From assembly GCF_013344685.1 (NCBI RefSeq), contig NZ_CP050137.1:1678001-1742000 (forward strand): DNA of 64,000 bases, in the 5' to 3' direction. Position numbers and translations under genes: made by a program. The number at the start of each line of letters is the position of its first letter. The first letter of the stretch is position 1. Positions 45,071 to 52,890 of this stretch are shown here, one piece after another. The notes beneath the pieces are model-generated. The model did not search any database. It worked only from the letters and a program-made list of their open reading frames with translations, and was not told the DNA's origin. Source of the DNA: Sphingomonas sp. CL5.1. GTDB lineage: Bacteria > Pseudomonadota > Alphaproteobacteria > Sphingomonadales > Sphingomonadaceae.

Positions 45071-45357
45071 ATTGTCCGCGAGGACAGGGCGCACATCCGC
45101 CGCGGTGCAACGCGACATGGTCGGGCTGATCGGTGGCGGCAATACGCGCATAGCTGCCGAATTCCTCGACGATCGCACGGTGATCGCGCGCACGATCGTG
45201 GTCATGAAGATGGCAAGGCCAATAATCGCGGGCATTCTCCGGCGAGCACCGGATTAGGCCCCCTGCACGCTCCGTATATCGCGCACGGATGTTCGCCCCG
45301 CGCCCGGCGGAACCCGATCGCCTGCTCGGCTCTTTTTGAGGGTTGAAGGAGCGCCGC

Positions 45358-45885
45358 GTGTCCAGTGTAGCCCGACCGAACAACCTCGCCGATGCCCATA
45401 CCGGGCAGCCGCGCCTTTTCGGGCGCAGGGCCGTCATTACCGGCGGCACCATCGGGATCACCGTCGACCTTTCCCGGCGCGAGGAGGCCGACAGGTTCTT
45501 CGATGCGGCGGGTGCCTGTCTGGGCAGGCTCGATATTGCGGCGATAAACGCGGCGATCCCCGCCGAAGCCCTGCCGGACACTTCCGGCGCCGATACAGAC
45601 TATCAGATCGCGGTCGGTTTCACTTCCTGTCCGACCGGCACCCAGGCCGCCGTCAACCGGATGAAGGAAGGGAGCGACATCAAAATCGGCCTGATCGAAC
45701 CGGGCTTCACCGGGGCCGATTTCCGATATCCGGACTATCCGCCGGAAAAGCAGCGCGCGCTCATCGCGCGGGACCAGATGCTCCGCGCGGAGGACATCGC
45801 CGTCGCGGCGCACTTCATGCTCACCCAGCCGCGCAGGGCTGCCGTCTCCTTCATGCGCGTCGAAACGCGGCGCAAGTGCCCGTGA
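45358..45885 (+). pseudogene. Short-chain dehydrogenase with two internal deletions
   Basis: The open frame gives a 175-residue protein that begins like an SDR (RRAVITGGTIGI). It lacks the rest of the nucleotide-binding helix and jumps to TVDLSRREEADRFFDAAG. A second break falls between MKEGSDI and KIGLIEPGF, where the catalytic Ser and the YxxxK pair should lie. The C-terminal part resumes in register. Roughly 35 and 45 residues are missing compared with a normal SDR, so it cannot be active, yet the frame is open. GTG at 45358 has a good AAGGAG site; the stop overlaps the next gene as GTGA, so it may persist because it couples translation of that gene. Confidence 0.7.
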
Positions 45886-47009
45886 GCGACTATCCCGTCG
45901 ACAGGCTCGTCCTCGTTCCGGACGACATCGATCTTTCGAGATCGCCGCTCGCCGGCCAGCTCGATGCCGAAACCTATGTGCTCGGCGCGTTCAATCCCGG
46001 CCTGACGCGGCTGCCGAACGGCAACCTGCTGATGATGGTGCGGATCGCCGAGGCGCTGCGCGAACCGATCCATGGCGGCAAGGTCCATGCGATCCGGCTG
46101 GACGAGGGGCGTTATGTGCTCGACGGCTGGCCGCTCGAACTGGTCAACACGGCGGACCCGCGTAAGTTCATGCTGCATGGCGGCGGGTGGAAGATCATGG
46201 CCTTGACGTCGCTCTCGTGGCTCTTGCCCGTGGAGCTTTCGCCCGACGGGCTGGAGATCGTCGCGATCCATTATGGCCGTGCGATCGCGCCGGCGGGCGA
46301 ATGGCAGTGCTATGGCGTGGAGGATGCGCGGATCAGCCGGATCGACGGGAAATGGCTGATGACCACCTGTTCGGTCAGCCCGGAGCGGCATTCGACCACA
46401 CTTTACGTTTCCGACAACGGGCTGGACTGGCGCTTCGACGGCATCGTGCTCGATCACCAGAACAAGGACATGCTGATCTTCGAGGGGCGTATCGACGGAC
46501 AATATTGGGCGCAGACGCGACCGCTCGGCGATCTCTATTTCGCTTATCCTCCCGGCAGCGAATGGCGCGCCGGCCCGTCGATCAATCTCGCCGTATCTCC
46601 CGATGCGCGTCATTGGCGCCCGTTCCTCAAGCCCGGCATCCGGCCGCGCGCCGACACCGTCGCCACCGCGCGGATGGGAGGTGGAACGCCACCGATCCGG
46701 GTCGATGGCGGCTGGCTGTCGCTCTGGCACGGGGTGGAGCCGAAGGAGATCGTCGGTATATACCGCACCTATTGGTCGCTGCTCGATCCGACGGACCCGT
46801 CGCGCGTCATTCGAACGGAGGCGTCACCGCTGCTCGAGGCGAATCCCGCGCTGACCCGGCCGATCGAGCATCAGATGTATGTCCGCGATGTGGTGTTCAC
46901 CACCGGCATCGCGGAGCTGGACGACGTATATGTCGTCGCTTCCGGGGAGGCGGACCTGGCGTGCCGGATCACGCATATCCCGAAATCCCGCTTCAGTCCG
47001 GGATCGTGA
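45882..47009 (+). CDS. GH130-like glycosidase/phosphorylase
   Basis: This 375-residue protein has the five-bladed propeller pattern of the GH43/GH130-like glycosidase clan. It has FNPGLTRLPNGNLLMMVR, YGVEDARISRIDGKWLMT, then DHQNKDMLIFEGRIDGQYW, a likely counterpart of the KDxxLFP motif of GH130. The acidic residues in the DARIS and NKD segments are plausible catalytic or binding residues, but the exact specificity (mannoside phosphorylase or hydrolase) cannot be set. No signal peptide is present. It starts at GTG 45882, overlapping the SDR remnant by 4 bp. With the methyltransferase and HAD genes it suggests a small glycan-metabolism set. Confidence 0.75.
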   Translation: MSDYPVDRLVLVPDDIDLSRSPLAGQLDAETYVLGAFNPGLTRLPNGNLLMMVRIAEALREPIHGGKVHAIRLDEGRYVLDGWPLELVNTADPRKFMLHGGGWKIMALTSLSWLLPVELSPDGLEIVAIHYGRAIAPAGEWQCYGVEDARISRIDGKWLMTTCSVSPERHSTTLYVSDNGLDWRFDGIVLDHQNKDMLIFEGRIDGQYWAQTRPLGDLYFAYPPGSEWRAGPSINLAVSPDARHWRPFLKPGIRPRADTVATARMGGGTPPIRVDGGWLSLWHGVEPKEIVGIYRTYWSLLDPTDPSRVIRTEASPLLEANPALTRPIEHQMYVRDVVFTTGIAELDDVYVVASGEADLACRITHIPKSRFSPGS

Positions 47010-47036
47010 GCGGGAACAGCCAGCCCGATGGCCGGG

Positions 47037-47324
47037 TCATTGCCCGGAAGGGTCCCTGCCGAACAGCGCGCGCAGCTCGTCCTTGGCGTTTTCCAGCTTT
47101 TCGTGATCCTGCCTGGACAGGTTGTCGCCGGCCCGGTTGATGTAGAAGGTTAGCATCCCCATCGTCGATTGCAGCGGTGTGCCCTTGCGGCGCTTGCTGT
47201 GTTCGGCAGAATGCTTGAGCGATTGCGCGATGGCCTTGGGATCGTCCATCGTGAACATTCCCCGCTCCAGATCGAGGGCGTCGGAATGTTCGGTCACCTC
47301 GTGCGACCATTTGTGCTGTGTCAT
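47037..47324 (-). CDS. DUF3175 family protein
   Basis: This 95-residue protein matches the DUF3175 pattern: KWSHEVTEHSDALDLERG at the start, DDPKAIAQSLKHSAEHSKRRKG in the middle, then STMGMLTFYINRAGDNLS and a terminal ELRALFGRD. The family is small, soluble and widespread in plant-associated and stress-tolerant bacteria, with no known mechanism. It follows the 52-residue membrane gene on the same strand at 12 bp and is convergent with the GH130-like gene. Confidence 0.85.
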   Translation of the reverse strand: MTQHKWSHEVTEHSDALDLERGMFTMDDPKAIAQSLKHSAEHSKRRKGTPLQSTMGMLTFYINRAGDNLSRQDHEKLENAKDELRALFGRDPSGQ

Positions 47325-47336
47325 CCCAGGCTCCGA

Positions 47337-47495
47337 TCAGGCGCAACCGGCCACGCCGAGCAGGAGGGCGAAAAGCCCGACGCCGATCAGGCCGCCCAGA
47401 AAGATGGAACGCTGCCGGCGGGTACGCAGGACGATTTCACCGCCGCGCGCCTTCCGGCCGGCAAGGTGGATGGGTGGGTCCGGATCGCGCGCCAA
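47337..47495 (-). CDS. Small membrane protein, 52 aa
   Basis: This frame was trimmed from a longer open frame because a TTG at 47495 has a good AGGAGA ribosome site 5-6 bases upstream and starts balanced coding. The product (LARDPDPPIHLAGRKARGG, then a basic stretch) ends with one hydrophobic helix, GGLIGVGLFALLLGVAGC. It is probably an inner-membrane protein with a cytoplasmic N-terminus. It leads DUF3175 by 12 bp, so the two may be a stress operon. Function unknown. Confidence 0.55.
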   Translation of the reverse strand: MARDPDPPIHLAGRKARGGEIVLRTRRQRSIFLGGLIGVGLFALLLGVAGCA

Positions 47496-47670
47496 GGTCT
47501 TCTCCTGCAAGTGCAAGCTCAATTCCCGGACCGGCCGGCCGTTCCGGCTTTCCTGTCGCCTACTGATCCAGGTTTGCGGAAAAGCGCCTGCATGTCGGTG
47601 GGAGCAGCGCGTGATGGAAGGCGATCCGCGTTTCGAGACCACGCAGAGCCTGAGCGGTGCGCTGGCGCCT

Positions 47671-47949
47671 TCAGCGCGGCGGATCGCTGGTCGTCACCGT
47701 CGAGCGGCGGATCAATTCGCCGCCGGCATCCACCGTCAGCCGCAGGTGGCGGTTGCCGGCGAAGAAGCTCAGGCGGAACGTGCCGGCATCCTCATCCATG
47801 CCGCGTTCGCATACCGAGGTGATCCGCCCCGCGCGCATGTCCGCCTGCACCTGTTCGGGGGCGATCCCCAGACCGGCGGCGATCAGCGCGGCGTCAACCT
47901 CCACCGCTCCATTATCGAACCTGACCTTCGTCATCACGGGAGCGAGCAT
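47671..47949 (-). CDS. DUF6522-like protein beside the nitric oxide reductase
   Basis: This 92-residue protein resembles DUF6522, small proteins encoded next to nitric oxide reductase or NnrS genes. It has VRFDNGAVEVDAALIAAGLGIAPEQVQADMRAG, CERGMDEDAGTFRLSFFAGNRHLRL, and a terminal strand. A start at ATG 47934 (MTKVRFDNG) would also fit. The gene diverges from the membrane protein and qNor genes across an 88-bp gap that contains the FNR/NnrR-type palindrome, so it is likely controlled by the same regulator. A role in NO response is inferred from position. Confidence 0.75.
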   Translation of the reverse strand: MLAPVMTKVRFDNGAVEVDAALIAAGLGIAPEQVQADMRAGRITSVCERGMDEDAGTFRLSFFAGNRHLRLTVDAGGELIRRSTVTTSDPPR

Positions 47950-47970
47950 AATCTATTTGCCGCCGGAAAG

Positions 47971-47986
47971 TTTGCGCCAGCGCAAA
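47971..47986. promoter_or_regulatory. FNR/NnrR-type palindrome in the divergent qNor promoter
   Basis: TTTGCG-CCAG-CGCAAA is perfectly symmetric in its outer six bases, with a 4-base centre. The inner core TTGCG-N4-CGCAA has the spacing of FNR/CRP-superfamily sites, and C/G at these positions is typical of NO-responsive NnrR/DNR sites in alphaproteobacteria. It lies 22 bp from the DUF6522 start and 52 bp from the membrane-protein start. Confidence 0.7.
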
Positions 47987-48037
47987 TCCGCCCGTCTCGC
48001 GCCGGGGTAGAACGCGCGCGATCGGAGGTCCGGCAGA

Positions 48038-48514
48038 ATGGATGGTCTGGCACTTGCCCGCGCGCTGCACGTCCTTGGCGTGGTGGTGTGGATCGGCGGG
48101 GTCGGCATGGCGACGACGGTGGCGATCCCGGCCGCGCGTCGCGGCGATCTGGGCGCGGACCGGCTCGCGGCGTTCCAGGCGATCGAGCATCGTTTCGTGT
48201 GGCAGGCCCGCGCCGCCGTCCTGCTCGTCGGCGCGACCGGGCTGTACATGATCGCGAAGCTCGACCTGTGGGACCGGTTCCGCGAACCCGGCTTCTGGTG
48301 GATGCACGCGATGGTCTGCGTGTGGCTGATCTTCGCGCTGATGCTGTTCGTCGGCGAGCCGCTGGTGCTCCACCGCCGCTTTCCCGGCTGGGTCGAGCGC
48401 TATCCGGAAGGCGCGTTCGCCTGGCTCCAGCGCGCGCATGTCGTGCTGCTCGCGCTCGGCCTGATCACCGTGTTCGGCGCGGTCGCCGGCAGCCACGGCT
48501 GGTCGGTCTTCTGA
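48038..48514 (+). CDS. Four-helix membrane protein upstream of qNor (CopD-like)
   Basis: This 158-residue protein has four predicted transmembrane helices. The first helix carries ALHVLGVVVWIGGVGMAT; an H-x-x-x-x-x-x-W-x-G-G pattern like this is found in CopD-type and haem-binding membrane proteins. His residues also occur in IEHRFVW and MHAMVCVW. It is followed by the nitric oxide reductase gene after about 35 bp and probably belongs to its operon, perhaps as an electron-transfer or assembly partner. The family assignment is tentative, but co-occurrence with NO reductase is common. Confidence 0.7.
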   Translation: MDGLALARALHVLGVVVWIGGVGMATTVAIPAARRGDLGADRLAAFQAIEHRFVWQARAAVLLVGATGLYMIAKLDLWDRFREPGFWWMHAMVCVWLIFALMLFVGEPLVLHRRFPGWVERYPEGAFAWLQRAHVVLLALGLITVFGAVAGSHGWSVF

Positions 48515-48551
48515 CGAAGGCAATATCACATAGCGGGTAGGGGGATTGTCG

Positions 48552-50876
48552 ATGACGCTGGAAGCCGAGCAGATCGATCCGCCGCTGGCCGATCCGGTCA
48601 GCGCCGTCCTCAAGTGGGTGTTGCTCGCGGTGGCGGTGCTGACCTTCGGGCTGCTCGCATGGGCCACCGTTGCCACCTATCGCGCCGTCCCGCCGCAGCC
48701 CGACCGCTTCGTGACGCGGGGCGGCGCAGTGGTGATGACCGGCGACGACGTTATCGCCGGCAAGGGCGGTTTCCAGAAAGCCGACCTGATGGATTACGGC
48801 AGCATCTACGGCATGGGGTCCTATTACGGCGAGGACTACACCGCCGCGGCGCTGGTGCGGATCGGCACCGCCGCGCGGGAGGCGGAGGCGCGGGCGCGCT
48901 ACGGCCGCGCCTTCGCCAGCCTGCCCGACGAGCAGCAGGCGGCCGCCACCGCCGCGATGCGGAAGGCGCTCCACGGCATCGACCTGACGCGGCGCGAGGT
49001 GGTGCTGCCAGACAGCGAGGCCGGCGCGATGATCTCGGTGCGTGACGAGCTGGCGCGCGGGCTGGCGCTGTCCGATCCGAAGCGCGGCTGGACGCCGGCG
49101 CACAGCCTCGATCCGGCGCTGGCGCGGCAGACCGCCGATTTCCTCGTCTTTTCCGCGCTCACCACGGTCGCGCGCCGGCCGGGCGTCACCTGGTCATGGA
49201 CCGAGAACTGGCCCTATGAGCCGCTGGTCGGCAACACGCCGACCACCAACACCTTCCGATGGACGTGGATCAGCTTCTGCTTCACTTTCTTCGCCTTCGG
49301 GCTGGTGCTGTTCATCTACGAATTCTTCCTGAACGGGCCGGACGAGGCGCCGATGGACCCGGTGCTGGCCGGCTTCCGCCCGCTCACGCGCAGCCAGAAA
49401 CGGATCGGCAAATATTTCCTCGTCGTCGCCGCGCTGCTGCTGGTGCAGATCGGCGCGGGCACGGTGATGGCGCATTCCTATTACGAGCGCGAGGCGTTCT
49501 ACGGGATCGACGTCAACCGCTGGCTGCCGTTCAACTTCCTGCGCAGCGTGCACATCCAGGCGCCGATCGTGTGGATCGGCCTGTCGTGGATCGGCGCGGC
49601 CCTGTTCCTCGCCCCCGCGATCGCCGGTGGGCGCGAGGCGAAGGGGCAGCATGTGCTGGTCGACCTCCTGTTCTGGGCGACGGTGGTGGTCGTCGCAGGC
49701 GCGCTGGTTGGCGATTATCTCGGCATCATGGGGGTGATCGACCGGGGCTGGTTCTGGTTCGGCAACCAGGGGCTGTCATACATCCAGCTCGGGCGCTTTT
49801 GGCAGATCGGCTTCTTCATCGGCCTTGCGCTGTGGAGCCTGCTGGTGATGCGCGCGCTCTGGCCCAGCCGCGCGCTGTTCCGCACCGCCGCCGGCCAGTT
49901 CTGGACCGGGCGCATCCGCATGGAGCATTTGATCTGGGCCTCGACGATCAACATCGCGGCGCTCTACGTGTTCGGCATGATCCCGCTGACGGGGATCGAG
50001 AAATCCTTCTCGATCACCGATTTCTGGCGCTGGTGGGTGGTGCATCTGTGGGTCGAGCAGTCGTTCGAGTTCTTCGCCGCCTGCATGAGCGCCTATCTGT
50101 TGATGTCGGTCGGCCTCGTCTCGCGCCAGCTTGCCGAGCGCGCGGTCTATTTCGAGCTGATCCTCGTCTTCCTCGGCGGGGTGATCGGCACCGGGCATCA
50201 CCTCTACTGGGCGGGCGGGCCGAGCATGTGGGTGCCGATGGGCAGCATGTTCTCGTTCATCGAGGTGCTGCCGCTGGTGCTGCTCATCATCGAGGCGATC
50301 AACAACCACCGGCTGATCCGGCGCACGCGGGATTTCCAGTATCGCCTCGCCTATCTCTACGTGATCGGTGCGGCCTTCTGGAATTTTGTCGGCGCGGGCG
50401 TGTTCGGGGGCGGGACGCTCAACGCGCCGCTGGTCAATTATTACGAGCACGGCACGTTCCTGACGCTCAACCACGCGCATACCGCGCTGTTCGGGGCATT
50501 CGGCGAGCTGGCGATCGGGCTGGTCTATTTCTGCCTGCGCTATGCCGCGGGCGAGCGCCATCCGTTCAACGAGAAGCCCGGTCTGTGGGCGTTCTGGCTC
50601 TACAATGCCGGGCTGGTGCTGTGGATATTGCTCAACTTCTTCCCCATAGGCTGGCCGCAGCTCGACGCGGTGTACGAGCATGGCCTTGCTTATGCGCGCA
50701 GCCTCGAATTCTATCAGGGCACCCTGTTCTGGCAATGGATGCGGCTGCCCGGCGACGTGGTGTTCGCGGCCGGCGCGGTGCTGATGGCGTGGGATTTCTT
50801 CGTGAAGGGCAAGGCGCTCGCCAGCGCGCAGCCGTCCGACGATGCCGGCGGGGAGGGTGGCCATGCTGTGCCCTGA
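48552..50876 (+). CDS. norZ: Quinol-dependent nitric oxide reductase (qNor)
   Basis: The enzyme reduces 2 NO to N2O with quinol as donor, as part of denitrification or NO detoxification. The roughly 775-residue protein has an N-terminal periplasmic extension (about residues 40-215) with no CxxCH, so no haem c, which marks the quinol type. The catalytic haem-copper-oxidase-like core follows. Ligand segments are visible: HLWVEQSFEFF (with the conserved glutamate), GTGHHLYWAGGP (non-haem iron histidines) and LNHAHTALFGAFGE (haem ligands). TTG at 48546 could extend it by two residues. No nirK or nirS is in the window, so detoxification is the simplest role. The FNR/NnrR-type site upstream fits NO induction. 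Confidence 0.95.
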   Translation: MTLEAEQIDPPLADPVSAVLKWVLLAVAVLTFGLLAWATVATYRAVPPQPDRFVTRGGAVVMTGDDVIAGKGGFQKADLMDYGSIYGMGSYYGEDYTAAALVRIGTAAREAEARARYGRAFASLPDEQQAAATAAMRKALHGIDLTRREVVLPDSEAGAMISVRDELARGLALSDPKRGWTPAHSLDPALARQTADFLVFSALTTVARRPGVTWSWTENWPYEPLVGNTPTTNTFRWTWISFCFTFFAFGLVLFIYEFFLNGPDEAPMDPVLAGFRPLTRSQKRIGKYFLVVAALLLVQIGAGTVMAHSYYEREAFYGIDVNRWLPFNFLRSVHIQAPIVWIGLSWIGAALFLAPAIAGGREAKGQHVLVDLLFWATVVVVAGALVGDYLGIMGVIDRGWFWFGNQGLSYIQLGRFWQIGFFIGLALWSLLVMRALWPSRALFRTAAGQFWTGRIRMEHLIWASTINIAALYVFGMIPLTGIEKSFSITDFWRWWVVHLWVEQSFEFFAACMSAYLLMSVGLVSRQLAERAVYFELILVFLGGVIGTGHHLYWAGGPSMWVPMGSMFSFIEVLPLVLLIIEAINNHRLIRRTRDFQYRLAYLYVIGAAFWNFVGAGVFGGGTLNAPLVNYYEHGTFLTLNHAHTALFGAFGELAIGLVYFCLRYAAGERHPFNEKPGLWAFWLYNAGLVLWILLNFFPIGWPQLDAVYEHGLAYARSLEFYQGTLFWQWMRLPGDVVFAAGAVLMAWDFFVKGKALASAQPSDDAGGEGGHAVP

Positions 50877-50985
50877 ATGCGGCGAGGTTCTCCCGCCGGG
50901 GCCGATCGATCCGCGCTGCGCCCGTTCGGTCGAGCGACGGCGCGGGTTGCTCGCGCGCCTGTGGCGGGTCGTTTCCCGCCGCCCG

Positions 50986-51975
50986 CTATCGCCGGTCGCG
51001 GCGCGCGACGATGCCGTCGATCTCGGCGAGCTGCCAGCCGAGCAGCGTCGGCAGCCCGATCACCAAGTCGCGCGCGCGCTTGGCGAGTGACAGGGCGAGC
51101 GCGCTTTCCGGGGGCAGGCCGAACAGCGGCCCCGCCACCGCATAGGCCGCCTCCTGCACGCCGAGCGCGCCGGGAATGAAGAAGGCGACGCTGCGCAAGG
51201 TGAAGATCAGGCTTTCCAGCGACATCACGTCCCAGATCGCGATCCGCACGTCCATCAGGTGCAGCGCCAGCCACGCCCCCGCGCCGCTCGCCACCCATCC
51301 GGCGAGGTTGAAGGCGAACGATTTCGCCACCCGACCGCGCCGGGCGTAGATACGCGCCAGCTCCACGCGGATATCGGCGATCGCCGCCTGCGATTGCGGT
51401 ACCAGCCGGCCCGCGATGCGCCCGGTGAGGTCGAACGCGGCGCGCTGCGCGACGAAGAACAGCAGGATCACCGCCACCATGATCCCGGTGCCGCCAAGGA
51501 TCGCCGGGCGCAGCGCCGCCGCCGCGCCATCACCGATCAAGAGCGAGGCGATCATCGCCAGCCCGAACAAGGTATAGACGAGCTGCGCCGCCATCTCGGT
51601 CGTCATGTCGACTACCATCGAGCCATAGACGCGCGGGGTCGCGATACCGGCGGTGGTCAGCGTCCGCGCGCCGATCACCACGCCGCCGAGCTGCGACAGC
51701 GGCAGCAGGTCCGACACTGCTTCCCGCACCATCCGCGCCCAGGTGAAGGCGCGGATACGGCCGATCGCCTCGCCCGGCGCGGCCGCCAGCCACGCCGCGC
51801 CGAGCAGCGCGAAGGTGCCGAGCGACCACAGGCAGAACAGTAAGAAGCCGCCCACGCCGATCCGCCGCGCGACCGCGACGATATCGCCGAGGCCGGTCTC
51901 GCCGAACGTCCACAGCGCGACGCCCAGCCCGGCGATGGTCGCCAGCAGCAGGCCGGCGCGCGCGGAAATCCTCAG
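50986..51975 (-). CDS. hpnL: Flippase-like membrane protein of the hopanoid locus, probable CTG start
   Basis: This multi-span membrane protein of the lysylphosphatidylglycerol synthase N-terminal-domain type, as in HpnL, may move hopanoids between leaflets or membranes. Conserved features include VREAVSDLLPLSQLGGVVIGART and SLRSVAFFIPGALGVQEAAY-like segments near the C-terminus. The best ATG/GTG-based frame (51855) would lack the first helix. Upstream in frame, the CTG at 51975 has a GGGAG ribosome site 7 bases before it, overlaps the preceding gene's TGA, and restores a helix (LLLATIAGLGVALW). This gives about 329 residues. It ends convergent to the qNor gene. Confidence 0.78.
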   Translation of the reverse strand: MRISARAGLLLATIAGLGVALWTFGETGLGDIVAVARRIGVGGFLLFCLWSLGTFALLGAAWLAAAPGEAIGRIRAFTWARMVREAVSDLLPLSQLGGVVIGARTLTTAGIATPRVYGSMVVDMTTEMAAQLVYTLFGLAMIASLLIGDGAAAALRPAILGGTGIMVAVILLFFVAQRAAFDLTGRIAGRLVPQSQAAIADIRVELARIYARRGRVAKSFAFNLAGWVASGAGAWLALHLMDVRIAIWDVMSLESLIFTLRSVAFFIPGALGVQEAAYAVAGPLFGLPPESALALSLAKRARDLVIGLPTLLGWQLAEIDGIVARRDRR

Positions 51976-52880
51976 GCGGCGTCTCCCGCCGGCGCGGGCT
52001 TGCGCATGAGCTTCAGCGCGAGCCGCATCATCGCCGGCACGAAGCGCGGGCGGATCAGGCGCCGGTCATAGGGCGCGAGGCGGCGGTCGTTCTCCGACAG
52101 GCAGATCGCCGCCAGCTCCGGGAAAGTCACCTCGACGCCCAGTTCCTTCGATCCGTTGAGGGTGAAGTTGTTCTCCTGCGCCTTGGTGTTGTCGCCCATG
52201 CCCTTCGCCATGTCGATCCGTTCCCAGATCAGGAACAGCCACACGACGATCACCTTCGCCTCGAAATACGGCCGCCGCCACCACGGCATGTTGCGCCGCC
52301 ACCATGCCACCCAGTTGACGAAGAACAGGATATGCCGCCCTTCCTCGCGCATCACCGGCTCGAACGTGTCGATCAGCTCGGGCGGGAAGAAGCCCGTATC
52401 CTTGGCGAGCCTGAACAGCCCGAAGCCGAAGAAGCTGTCGATACACTCCGAATAGCCTGATCGCATGAAGGCCCATTCGGCATCCTTCGGCGTCACGTAG
52501 TCCGGCTCGGGCTGAAGCTCGATGCCATAGGATTGCACCATGTCGGCGAGGACGACCTTGTGGCGGCGCTCCTCGAACGCGTCCATCTGCACGGCGGAGC
52601 GCAGCAGCGGGTCCTTCACCGTCTCGCCGAAGGTCTTGACGAACAGGCCGGTGCGCCCCTCGGTCTGCACCGCCATGTCCCAGATCGGCAGCGAGACGAT
52701 CTTGTCGCGCGTCTCCGGCTCCAGCTCGGGCCAGTCGATCAGCGCGGGGCGATAGGGATCGTGCGTGTCGAGCAGCATCCGGCTGAACAGCATCAGATGC
52801 CCCGGGCTGCCCAGCTTCACCTTGCCGGCGGGCAAGGGCGTCGAGGCATCGAACTGGTCCCAATCGGGCACGAGATTCAT
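51972..52880 (-). CDS. Ferritin-like putative di-iron protein in the hopanoid head-group arm
   Basis: This 302-residue protein has a four-helix ferritin-like fold with a full di-iron set. E74 lies in the first helix, E104-x2-H107 (EERRH) in the second, E145 (SGYSECIDS) in the third, and E180-x2-H183 (REEGRHILFF) in the fourth. The E/ExxH/E/ExxH layout and spacing are those of di-iron oxygenases and ferritin-like hydroxylases. Hydrophobic stretches around residues 184-220 suggest membrane contact. The gene lies between hpnK and hpnL, with a 10-bp gap and a 4-bp overlap respectively, so it is part of the hopanoid operon. It might hydroxylate or otherwise tailor hopanoids; the substrate is not known. 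Confidence 0.82.
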   Translation of the reverse strand: MNLVPDWDQFDASTPLPAGKVKLGSPGHLMLFSRMLLDTHDPYRPALIDWPELEPETRDKIVSLPIWDMAVQTEGRTGLFVKTFGETVKDPLLRSAVQMDAFEERRHKVVLADMVQSYGIELQPEPDYVTPKDAEWAFMRSGYSECIDSFFGFGLFRLAKDTGFFPPELIDTFEPVMREEGRHILFFVNWVAWWRRNMPWWRRPYFEAKVIVVWLFLIWERIDMAKGMGDNTKAQENNFTLNGSKELGVEVTFPELAAICLSENDRRLAPYDRRLIRPRFVPAMMRLALKLMRKPAPAGDAA

Positions 52881-52890
52881 GCGCGCATCC

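Noticed and set aside
50863..51090. Possible small zinc-ribbon protein (CPECGEVLPP) after the qNor gene
   Set aside because: It overlaps the end of qNor and the antisense flippase gene, has only one CxxC pair, and the rest is arginine-rich shadow sequence. There are too few features to call.
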